Both the position numbers and the translations under genes were made by a program. A stretch of 64,000 bases of DNA from Sandarakinorhabdus glacialis (GTDB lineage: Bacteria > Pseudomonadota > Alphaproteobacteria > Sphingomonadales > Sphingomonadaceae): the NCBI RefSeq assembly GCF_014643455.1, contig NZ_BMJM01000008.1, forward strand, positions 1 through 64,000, in the 5' to 3' direction. Below the pieces are notes generated by a model that saw only the letters and a list, made by a program, of their open reading frames with translations, was not told the DNA's origin and searched no databases. This document shows positions 57,526 through 64,000 of the stretch, piece after piece; positions within the stretch are counted from its first letter, which is position 1; every line of letters starts with the position of its first letter.

Positions 57526-57960
57526 TTAGCCCTCCACTACTTCGAGGCCCATTGCGCGGGCGCTGCCTTCGATCGTCTTCATCGCCGTCTCGATCGAGTT
57601 GGCGTTGAGGTCGGGCATCTTCTGCTCGGCGATGGCCTTGATCTGCGTCTTGGTCAGCTTGCCGGCAGGATCGCCCTTGCCTGGCGTCGTGCCACCCGAC
57701 TTGAGCCCGGCAGCCTGCTTGATCAGGAAGCTGGCTGGCGGCGTCTTGGTGATGAAGCTGAACGAACGATCGGCATAAACCGTGATGACGGTCGGGATCG
57801 GGGTGCCCTTTTCAAGGGATTCGGTCTTGGCGTTGAACGCCTTGCAGAATTCCATGATGTTGACGCCGCGCTGGCCAAGCGCCGGCCCGATTGGCGGCGA
57901 TGGGTTCGCACTGCCGGCTTTCACCTGCAGCTTGATGTAACCTGTAATCTTCTTTGCCAC
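57526..57960 (-). CDS. rplK: 50S ribosomal protein uL11
   Basis: A 144-residue L11. The N-terminal thiostrepton-binding proline-rich region reads [20 protein letters not shown] and the C-terminal rRNA-binding domain ends in the usual [12 protein letters not shown]. Normal length and motifs. It starts the rplK-rplA pair, 63 bases after nusG. Confidence 0.97.
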   Translation of the reverse strand: MAKKITGYIKLQVKAGSANPSPPIGPALGQRGVNIMEFCKAFNAKTESLEKGTPIPTVITVYADRSFSFITKTPPASFLIKQAAGLKSGGTTPGKGDPAGKLTKTQIKAIAEQKMPDLNANSIETAMKTIEGSARAMGLEVVEG

Positions 57961-58023
57961 TGTGGCTCTCCTTTAGTGGTGCAAACGGCCGCAAGCGGCC
58001 TCCCACGGTTGAAGTCGAAAAGC

Positions 58024-58560
58024 CTACTTCTGCTTTTCGACCTGCTCGAAGCCGAGTTCGACGGGCGTTGCCCGGCCGAAGATCGACACCGAAACCTTGA
58101 CCCGGCCGTGATCGAAATCGATCTCCTCGACCAGGCCGTTGAACGAAGCGAACGGGCCGTCGAGGACGCGCACCTGGTCGCCAATTTCGAAATTGGCCTT
58201 GTGCCGCGTCTTGGCGGTCGGCACGTCCTCGGCCTTGGTATTCAGAATGCGCGCCGCTTCGCTTTCGGAAATCGGCTGCGGCTTGTTCTGCTGCCCAAGG
58301 AAGCCCGTGACCTTCGGGGTATTCTTCACAAGGTGATAGACGTCATCGGTCATGTCGAGCTTGGCGAGCACATAGCCCGGGAAGACCTTCTTCTCGACGG
58401 CGCGCTTCTTGCCCTTGAAGACTTCATTGACGGTCTCGGTCGGCACCGAAACCTCGTCGATGAAGACGTCGAGTCCCTTACGGGTGGCCTCGGTCAGGAT
58501 CGCCTCGCGAACCTTGTTCTCGAAACCCGAATAGGCGTGAATGATGTACCAGCGCGACAT
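58024..58560 (-). CDS. nusG: Transcription antitermination protein NusG
   Basis: A 178-residue NusG: the NGN domain begins RWYIIHAYSGFENKVREAIL, with FPGYVLAKLDMTDDVYHLVKNTP, and the C-terminal KOW domain reads IGDQVRVLDGPFASFNGLVEEIDFDHGRVKVSVSIFGR (in short: GDQVRVLDGPFASFNG). It binds RNA polymerase and links it to Rho or the ribosome. It follows secE by 15 bases. Confidence 0.97.
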   Translation of the reverse strand: MSRWYIIHAYSGFENKVREAILTEATRKGLDVFIDEVSVPTETVNEVFKGKKRAVEKKVFPGYVLAKLDMTDDVYHLVKNTPKVTGFLGQQNKPQPISESEAARILNTKAEDVPTAKTRHKANFEIGDQVRVLDGPFASFNGLVEEIDFDHGRVKVSVSIFGRATPVELGFEQVEKQK

Positions 58561-58575
58561 GAGAGCCCTTAAACC

Positions 58576-58827
58576 TTAACCGGCAAAACTGAGCAGGAAC
58601 TTGACGAACCGGCCCAACACCTGGTCGACACCGACAAAGAACAGCGCCAGAATCGACGTCATGATCAACACCATGATGGTCATGCGGATGGTTTCGCTGC
58701 GCGATGGCCAGACGACCTTGGTCATCTCCGCCTTCACCTGGTTGACGAACGTACCGATCGAAACCCGCGGCTTGGGCGGCAGAATGGGCTTAGGGCCCAC
58801 GACCTTCAGTTTCGTATCGATCGCCAT
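58576..58827 (-). CDS. secE: Preprotein translocase subunit SecE
   Basis: An 83-residue SecE: the amphipathic SecE motif VNQVKAEMTKVVWPSRSETIR followed by a single transmembrane helix (MTIMVLIMTSILALFFVGVD). It clamps the SecY channel in the inner membrane. The start at 58827 (MAIDTKLK) is preferred to longer frames that have no family resemblance. Confidence 0.93.
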   Translation of the reverse strand: MAIDTKLKVVGPKPILPPKPRVSIGTFVNQVKAEMTKVVWPSRSETIRMTIMVLIMTSILALFFVGVDQVLGRFVKFLLSFAG

Positions 58828-58977
58828 CGAATCAGCCAGTCTTTCAATACCGAACCAAAAACACCAAAATCCGGCTGTTGCCCCATATTCCGGGGCGCAC
58901 AACCGGTGCCGCAATCTTTACGAACCCCGATTCGTTCGTATCAAGTCGTTCACCAATAAAGCTTTTTCAAGCCCGAC

Positions 58978-59053
58978 TGGCAGGAGTGGAGGGGTTCGAA
59001 CCCCCGGCCCTCGGTTTTGGAGACCGATGCTCTACCAGCTGAGCTACACTCCT
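58978..59053 (-). tRNA. tRNA-Trp (CCA anticodon)
   Basis: A 76-base cloverleaf on the minus strand: acceptor AGGAGTG/CACTCCT, D arm GCTCAGCTGGTAGAGC, anticodon arm CGGTCTCCAAAACCG with anticodon CCA, T arm GGGGGTTCGAACCCC, and an encoded CCA end. It precedes secE, the usual position for tRNA-Trp. Confidence 0.97.
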
Positions 59054-59069
59054 AGGGTCGGGCTGCGGG

Positions 59070-60272
59070 CTATACCGACGCACTTCCTCCTGCGCAAGAG
59101 CCGGCTTTTGCCAACCAGCGCCTTATCTTGCGGTGATCGGCATCGCGGCTGCCGGCAAGCCCCGGCGCTGCGGTCCGCGCATCCCGCAATCCCTCCAGCG
59201 CCCGCATCAGCACCTCGAGCGGCGGGCCACTCGCCGTCACCTGCGCCTTGTGGACCGGCGCCAGGGCCTCGGATGGCCCGGCGACATATCGTTCGACGAA
59301 CAAGTGATGGTGCTGGCGCGCCGTGTCGGCAAAGGCGTCGGTAACCTCCAGCAGCAGCCGGGCATTGGTCTCCAGCGCCGGGGTGCGCGGGCCTTCGATT
59401 TCGGCCAGCAGCAAATCGAGCAGGCTGGGATACTGCATGCACTCGCGCAGCCGCGCCTGGTCGCTCGGCGGCATGAAGCTCATCTTGTCGGTGATCAGGT
59501 GGGCATAGCTCGGGTCGCGCGCACTCAGCAACCCGAGTGCGAGGTCGAGCTCGTTGATCCCCGAAAAATCACCGCCATTGGCGCCGCGAAACTCCTGCCG
59601 GCCGACGCGATACGGTTTGTAATACGGCCGCACGCTGAAGAAAAAACGATCGGTGTTGAGCGTGGCCGCCAGCCGCGCGTTGACCACCGCCACCGCGCGC
59701 AGTTCCGCCGCCGCCGCCGACAGCAGACCGTCGGCCACCGGGTTGCCGATCCCCAGCGGCTGGATGCGGTACAGCGCATCGGCGGCGCGCTGCATGCCGG
59801 CGATGGCGCGGGCGTTCTCGTCGATGAACAGGAACTCGTCGGACAGCGATGTAAAGCTTTTGCGAACCCCGCCGATCGCCCGGTTGCGCGTCGTCAGATG
59901 CGCCGTCGCCATCCGCGGCGCCATGCCGATCGACGCTCCTGCCTGAAGCGCCAGCGAGGACGCCGCGCGGAGCGGCGAGCGTTCCTCGCGCGCCGGATTG
60001 GTCAGCTCGTGCCGCCGCATCGCCGCCATGTACAGCCCGACATTGCCGAGCACGTCGAAGGCGCTGTCGAAGCCGCCACCGGTATTGCCCTCGCTTGCCA
60101 AGGCCTCGGCATGCGCGTCGCCCTCGGCATGCAGCGCCGCCTTGATGGCATCCCCTGTTCCATCGACGTTGGAGCGGTCGTCCTGAACGAAATACAGCGC
60201 CTCGAGCTCGGTATTCATCTGGACGAAGCCGGTCCGGATCCAGCCATCGAATGCGTCTGATGCAGTGCTCAT
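59070..60272 (-). CDS. PrnB/DUF1864-like protein
   Basis: A 400-residue protein resembling PrnB, the heme enzyme that makes monodechloroaminopyrrolnitrin and belongs to the tryptophan/indoleamine 2,3-dioxygenase superfamily. Matches as I recall them include FSVRPYYKPYRVGRQEFRG in the middle, SFTSLSDEFLFIDENARA and YMAAMRRHELTNPAREE. It starts FDGWIRTGFVQMNTELEALYF, without a signal peptide, so it is cytoplasmic. No halogenase or other pyrrolnitrin gene is near, so the reaction is probably a different one. Family assignment is by motif memory and should be treated as likely, not certain. Confidence 0.65.
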   Translation of the reverse strand: MSTASDAFDGWIRTGFVQMNTELEALYFVQDDRSNVDGTGDAIKAALHAEGDAHAEALASEGNTGGGFDSAFDVLGNVGLYMAAMRRHELTNPAREERSPLRAASSLALQAGASIGMAPRMATAHLTTRNRAIGGVRKSFTSLSDEFLFIDENARAIAGMQRAADALYRIQPLGIGNPVADGLLSAAAAELRAVAVVNARLAATLNTDRFFFSVRPYYKPYRVGRQEFRGANGGDFSGINELDLALGLLSARDPSYAHLITDKMSFMPPSDQARLRECMQYPSLLDLLLAEIEGPRTPALETNARLLLEVTDAFADTARQHHHLFVERYVAGPSEALAPVHKAQVTASGPPLEVLMRALEGLRDARTAAPGLAGSRDADHRKIRRWLAKAGSCAGGSASV

Positions 60273-60368
60273 GCGCCCAATTAGGCGCTCGCGATGGTCC
60301 GCGCCAGCACCAGCCCCCGAGAATGCGGTTGAGCGAACCGCCTCGAGCCGCTATCGAAGCCGTCCGGC

Positions 60369-60442
60369 GCGGGCGTAGCATAGTGGTAATGCACTAGCCT
60401 TCCAAGCTAGCTAGGAGGGTTCGATTCCCTTCGCCCGCTCCA
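60369..60442 (+). tRNA. tRNA-Gly (TCC anticodon)
   Basis: A 74-base cloverleaf: acceptor GCGGGCG/CGCCCGC, D arm GCATAGTGGTAATGC, anticodon arm CTAGCCTTCCAAGCTAG with anticodon TCC, T arm AGGGTTCGATTCCCT, discriminator T and encoded CCA. Confidence 0.97.
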
Positions 60443-60571
60443 ATCCGGCTCAAATCCCGGCCTTGCCCAATGGCTTGAACGCCCCGCCTTAACCATTGCC
60501 GACGTCCGCCGTTCATCTCGCTGGCGCCGCAGCGCGCCTGACGATGGCGCCCCGCGCGCCGGGAAAGGTCG

Positions 60572-61660
60572 ATGATGACAATGCACGAAGGCCGACTGGT
60601 CGCGATCGGTGAGCATCTCGCCCCGGCGGCTGCGGAAACCCACGCCGCCGCTGCCGGCCTCGCCTTTTTCGACCAGATCCGCGCGCTGGTGGTGCGCACC
60701 CGGCTGCCGCCCAACACCGATGTCTACGACCTGTTCTGGCGCTATGTCCGCGACGAGGACCACGACCTGTCGCTCGCCATCGATACCGCGATCGCCCATG
60801 ACCAGCTCGACCTTGCCGCCGTCGCCGCGCTGCGCCGCTGCCATTGCCAGGATGACGACGTCGGCGCCGTCGAGGTCGCAGCGCTCGTCGCCGCCGCGCA
60901 CGACCAGGCCGAGGCGCTGACCCAGCGTATCGAGGCCGGGCGCACCGACCTTGCCGACTATGGCCGCGCCATTGCCGATGGCGGGGCGCGGCTGGCGGCG
61001 CCGCTCGACGCGTCGGGGCTGGCGGTGCTGCTCGAACAGCTCGGCAGCGCCACGCGGACCATGCAGGCCGCCAACACTCGGCTCCACGACGAGCTTGCCG
61101 CCGCCGCCACCGAAGCGCGCGAGCTGGGCGAACGGCTGGGGGCTGCCGAGCGCGCCGCGATCACCGACCAGCTGACCGGCGCGCTCAACCGCCGCGGCAC
61201 CATCCAAACGCTCGAACGCGCCCAGTCCGCGGCGCGCATCGCCGACGGCACGCTCGCGGTGGCGATGCTCGACATCGACTATTTCAAGAATTTCAACGAT
61301 CGCTTCGGACATTCCCTCGGCGATGAAGTGCTGCGTTTCGTTGCCCGCCATGTCGCCGACCGCATCGCCCCGCGCGGCGGCACCGTCGGCCGCATGGGCG
61401 GCGAGGAGTTCATCGCCATTTTGCCCGATCACGACATCGTCGCCGCGACCTCGGTCATCGACCACGTGCGCGCCGAACTCGCCGGCCAGATCATCCGCAA
61501 CGCCGCCGACGGCTCGAGCATGGGCCGCGTCAGCTTTTCGGCAGGCGTCGCGACGGACCGCGTCGACGACAGTTGCGACACGCTTATCGACCGCGCCGAC
61601 AAGGCGCTCTACTGCGCCAAGCGCATGGGCCGCGACCGGGTTGTGCCCGACCGGCGTTGA
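60572..61660 (+). CDS. GGDEF-domain diguanylate cyclase
   Basis: A 362-residue cytoplasmic protein with an Ala-rich helical N-terminal region (about 1-195) of no recognised family and a GGDEF domain from about 200. The active site reads MGGEEFIAIL, with DQLTGALNRRG, MLDIDYFKNFNDRFGHSLGDE and the C-terminal YCAKRMGRDRV all present, so synthesis of cyclic di-GMP is expected. The product-inhibition site (RxxD five residues before the motif) is absent. No transmembrane helix is seen. Any ATG of 60572, 60575 or 60581 could be the start. Confidence 0.92.
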   Translation: MMTMHEGRLVAIGEHLAPAAAETHAAAAGLAFFDQIRALVVRTRLPPNTDVYDLFWRYVRDEDHDLSLAIDTAIAHDQLDLAAVAALRRCHCQDDDVGAVEVAALVAAAHDQAEALTQRIEAGRTDLADYGRAIADGGARLAAPLDASGLAVLLEQLGSATRTMQAANTRLHDELAAAATEARELGERLGAAERAAITDQLTGALNRRGTIQTLERAQSAARIADGTLAVAMLDIDYFKNFNDRFGHSLGDEVLRFVARHVADRIAPRGGTVGRMGGEEFIAILPDHDIVAATSVIDHVRAELAGQIIRNAADGSSMGRVSFSAGVATDRVDDSCDTLIDRADKALYCAKRMGRDRVVPDRR

Positions 61661-61763
61661 GCGCGGTGGGTGCCGGATGGCGGGGCGCTGAAAGCAAAGA
61701 TTGACACCTGCCCGCCCATTCGCCACTAGGCCCGCTCTTCGCCTGCCAAGCGAGAACCTCGTG

Positions 61764-61848
61764 GAGGGGTGGCCGAGCGGTCAATGGCAGCAGACTGTAA
61801 ATCTGCCGGGTTCGCCCTACGTTGGTTCAAATCCAACCCCCTCCACCA
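61764..61848 (+). tRNA. tRNA-Tyr (GTA anticodon)
   Basis: An 85-base class II tRNA: acceptor GGAGGGG/CCCCTCC, anticodon arm GCAGACTGTAAATCTGC with anticodon GTA, a long variable arm CCGGGTTCGCCCTACG region, T arm GTTGGTTCAAATCCAAC, and encoded CCA. Confidence 0.96.
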
Positions 61849-61988
61849 CTTCGCCGCCGCCCGATTGACGCACAGTTTCGCTCTGCGTTCGCCTTGTCCC
61901 GCGCAGCGCACGACCTGCCGTAACAAATCCGTCTCGATGTTTCCAAACCCCATGCCATGCGTTTCATCGAGGTTGAGGAGACACAATC

Positions 61989-62528
61989 ATGCGCAGCTAT
62001 ACCACTATCGGCATCGTTCTTGCCCTTTCCGCCGGAACCGCGAGCTTCGCCCAGACGGCTGCCGCACCCGCCGCCTCGGCCTCGGCCCAATTGAGCGCCG
62101 GCGCACCGATCTTCGACACGGCCGGCACCCAGATCGCCACCGTCGATTCGATCAACGGCGACAATGTCGTCGTCTCGACCGGCACCAACAAGATCGCCAT
62201 TCCAAAGGCATCGTTCGGCGTCGGTGAAAAGGGTGCGGTCATCGCCGCCACCAAGGAACAGCTCGACGGCGCCGCCGGCCAGGCCGCCACTGCCGCCAAG
62301 CAGGCACTGCTGTCGAAAATGACGCCCGGCGCCGAGGTTCGCGGCACCGGCGGCGCGACGCTCGGCAAGGTCAAGGCCGTCGAAGGCGACATCGTCCTCG
62401 TCGAGACGCCCAAGGGTGAAGTTCGCGTGCCGTCGGCAGGCTTTTCGGCCGGTCCGGCCGGCCTTGTCCTCGGCATGAGCGCGGCTGATTTCGAAGCTGC
62501 CGTCGCTGCGGCAACCCCGGCGGTCTGA
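61989..62528 (+). CDS. Exported protein with a duplicated barrel-like domain
   Basis: A 179-residue protein with a signal peptide (MRSYTTIGIVLALSAGTASFAQ) and two copies of one motif: GAPIFDTAGTQIATVDSINGDNVVV...IPKASFGVGEKG (about 38-85) and GAEVRGTGGATLGKVKAVEGDIVLV...VPSAGFSAGPAG (about 112-160). The pattern resembles a PRC-barrel-type beta fold repeated twice. GAGGAG lies eight bases upstream of the ATG. No known family or function is recognised; it should be periplasmic. Confidence 0.8.
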   Translation: MRSYTTIGIVLALSAGTASFAQTAAAPAASASAQLSAGAPIFDTAGTQIATVDSINGDNVVVSTGTNKIAIPKASFGVGEKGAVIAATKEQLDGAAGQAATAAKQALLSKMTPGAEVRGTGGATLGKVKAVEGDIVLVETPKGEVRVPSAGFSAGPAGLVLGMSAADFEAAVAAATPAV

Positions 62529-62580
62529 CGCCAGGCATTGCGAAGGTGACGGGCGGGGGCTTTCCGGCTAAGCCCCCGCC

Positions 62581-63339
62581 ATGGGACGCAGACCAGTTAC
62601 ACGAAATCATGGGCCAAAGAGCACATACCCCCGCATTTACGGACGCCACGCGGTCTTCGCAGCGCTCGACAATCCGGAGCGGGTGTTCCGCAAGCTCTAC
62701 CTGACCCCCGCGACCGCCAAGGTCGTAGTCATCCCGACCGGACTCAATGTCCAGTTCGGCGATGACCATGATCTCGGCCGCCTGGTGCCGCCCGACGCCC
62801 CGCACCAGGGCTTTGTCCTCGAGGTCGAGCCGCTCGAATCGGTCTGGCTCGGCGATGTCCTCGCCGATGCGAAGAACGACGGCGACAACCGTCCGATCAT
62901 CGTCCTCGACCAGGTCACCGATCCGCACAATGTCGGCGCCATCATGCGCTCGGCCGCCGCCTTCAACGCCCGCGCCCTGGTCACCCAGGACCGTCACGCC
63001 CCCGGCGAATCGGGCGTCCTCGCCCGCTCGGCGTCGGGTGCACTCGAGCTTCTGCCGTGGTGCCGCGTCGTCAACCTGGCCCGCGCCCTCGACGAAATCG
63101 GCGAGGCCGGCTTCTGGCGCATCGGCCTCGACGGCACCGCCGAAGTCGAGCTCGAAAGCGCCATGTCGAAAACCCAGCCCTGCCTGATTCTCGGCGCCGA
63201 AGGCGAAGGCATGCGCGCCCTCACCCGCGAGCGCTGCGACCAACTCGCCAAGCTGCCGATAAGCGCCGCCATGGAGAGCCTCAACGTCTCGAACGCCGCC
63301 GCAATCGCCCTCTACGCCGCAGCGCGACGGGGCCTGTAG
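62581..63339 (+). CDS. rlmB: 23S rRNA 2'-O-methyltransferase RlmB (TrmH family)
   Basis: A 252-residue SPOUT methyltransferase. An N-terminal substrate-binding domain begins IYGRHAVFAALDNPERVFRKLYL; the knotted SAM-binding core has the three TrmH motifs DPHNVGAIMRSAAAF, LILGAEGEGM and ESLNVSNAAAIALY. RlmB 2'-O-methylates a guanosine of 23S rRNA; the assignment over other TrmH members rests on the N-terminal domain. Confidence 0.92.
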   Translation: MGRRPVTRNHGPKSTYPRIYGRHAVFAALDNPERVFRKLYLTPATAKVVVIPTGLNVQFGDDHDLGRLVPPDAPHQGFVLEVEPLESVWLGDVLADAKNDGDNRPIIVLDQVTDPHNVGAIMRSAAAFNARALVTQDRHAPGESGVLARSASGALELLPWCRVVNLARALDEIGEAGFWRIGLDGTAEVELESAMSKTQPCLILGAEGEGMRALTRERCDQLAKLPISAAMESLNVSNAAAIALYAAARRGL

Positions 63340-63345
63340 GAAGCT

Positions 63346-63374
63346 GTCATCCCCGGCTCGACCCGGGACCTAGT
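63346..63374. repeat. Dispersed inverted repeat, reverse copy of the element at 29404
   Basis: CTGTCATCCCCGGCTCGACCCGGGAC matches the reverse complement of the element at 29404-29432, with one difference in the first palindrome arm. It lies between the convergent rlmB and glutamate-cysteine ligase genes. Confidence 0.65.
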
Positions 63375-63396
63375 TTCTTTTCCGCGAGCTCCGCCT

Positions 63397-64000
63397 TCAG
63401 TAGCTCTCCGACGCATAGACGTTCGCCACATCGCCGCCCCAGGCGCCCTCGTACAGCGCCAGCATCCGATCAGCGTTGGTCTTGCCGCTTGCGGCGACCT
63501 CACGCAGCGGGTTGAGGAAGCCCTGCTCGGTATCGCCCATCCGGTTAAGCCGCGCCCGGCGTCCCAGCCCGGCATCCGCAATGCCCAGCACCTGCTTCGC
63601 CAAATCCTGCAAACTGCCGCCATTCGGACTCGCCGCCTGCAGGCCCAATCGCGGCACCTCGGCACGCAGCCGGTCATGATCGGCATGCGACCAGCCCTTG
63701 ACCAGCTGCCACGCCGCATCCAGCGCGACATCGTCGTACAACAACCCGACCCAGAATGCCGGCAGTGCACAGATCTGGTCCCAGCGCCCGCCATCGGCGC
63801 CGCGCATCTCGAGATAACCCTTCAGCCGGACCTCGGGAAACGCCGTCGACAGATGATCCTTCCAATCGCCGAGCCTGGGCTTTTCGCCCGGCAAAACGCT
63901 CAGTTTCCCATCGAGGAAATCGCGAAAGCTCAAGCCCGCCGCATCGATATATTTCCCGTCCCGATAGACAAAATACATCGGCACATCGAGCGCATAGTCG
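63397..64000 (-). CDS. gshA: Glutamate-cysteine ligase, C-terminal part
   Basis: About 200 residues of the C-terminus of a plant-type (class 3) glutamate-cysteine ligase; the gene runs past the right edge of the window. Seen: DVPMYFVYRDGKYIDAAG, LSTAFPEVRLKGYLEMRGADGG with the substrate-binding arginines, ICALPAFWVGLLYD, and the terminal GFLNPLREVAASGKTNADRMLALYEGAWGGDV. The enzyme makes gamma-glutamylcysteine for glutathione. The ATG at 63984 is internal and not the start. Confidence 0.93.
   Translation of the reverse strand, partial: DYALDVPMYFVYRDGKYIDAAGLSFRDFLDGKLSVLPGEKPRLGDWKDHLSTAFPEVRLKGYLEMRGADGGRWDQICALPAFWVGLLYDDVALDAAWQLVKGWSHADHDRLRAEVPRLGLQAASPNGGSLQDLAKQVLGIADAGLGRRARLNRMGDTEQGFLNPLREVAASGKTNADRMLALYEGAWGGDVANVYASESY

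Overview
The window is a high-GC chromosomal segment of an alphaproteobacterium, most likely a member of the Sphingomonadales. The reasons are the aa3-type cox cluster followed by thrC and an M16 protease, DUF4167 and DUF4893 proteins, a CarD/CdnL + FdxA + S4 + Suv3-like helicase cluster, a permuted two-piece ssrA (tmRNA) gene, a PEP-CTERM protein with the W-A-M-L-I-A-G-F-G-L type tail, and frequent TTG/GTG starts. No prophage, insertion sequence, CRISPR array or rRNA operon is visible.

Layout. 0.2-9 kb: a CBS-domain protein, a small membrane protein, a DUF4167 protein, then a tightly packed minus-strand operon of a POT peptide transporter, an amidohydrolase lipoprotein, a second amidohydrolase with a degraded metal site, NnrU and an SDR; a nitroreductase is divergent. 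9-19 kb: a DUF2807 protein, cdnL, fdxA, an S4 protein, a Suv3-like helicase, an M23 peptidase, an exported SAM-methyltransferase, a 2OG oxygenase and an RlmI-like methyltransferase. 18.7-28 kb: one long minus-strand cluster ctaC-ctaD-ctaB-small membrane protein-ctaG-ctaE-DUF983-SURF1-thrC-M16 protease-methyltransferase, which builds cytochrome c oxidase. 28-35 kb: metabolic genes (dienoyl-CoA isomerase-like crotonase, orphan [2Fe-2S] subunit, GMC oxidoreductase, aldehyde dehydrogenase, M20 hydrolase). 34.9-39.4 kb: a complete type I secretion operon (TolC, ABC, HlyD) with no visible cargo. 39.5-45.8 kb: csaA, DUF4893, gmk, fumC, sspB, ssrA, a GT4 glycosyltransferase and a PEP-CTERM protein.

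46-59 kb: the core operon tRNA-Trp, secE, nusG, rplK, rplA, rplJ, rplL, rpoB, rpoC, all on the minus strand. It is interrupted between rplL and rpoB by a complete yefM-yoeB toxin-antitoxin pair bracketed by hairpins and by a 12-bp direct repeat. 59-64 kb: a PrnB-like protein, tRNA-Gly, a diguanylate cyclase, tRNA-Tyr, a duplicated-domain exported protein, rlmB and a partial glutamate-cysteine ligase.

The observations most worth a second look are the toxin-antitoxin module inside the RNA polymerase operon, ssrA placed directly upstream of the gene for the SsrA-tag adaptor SspB, the pairing of an intact and a degenerate amidohydrolase, the PrnB-family gene outside any pyrrolnitrin cluster, and several families of dispersed palindromes at gene ends. 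I see no clearly unprecedented multi-gene defence or biosynthetic system.
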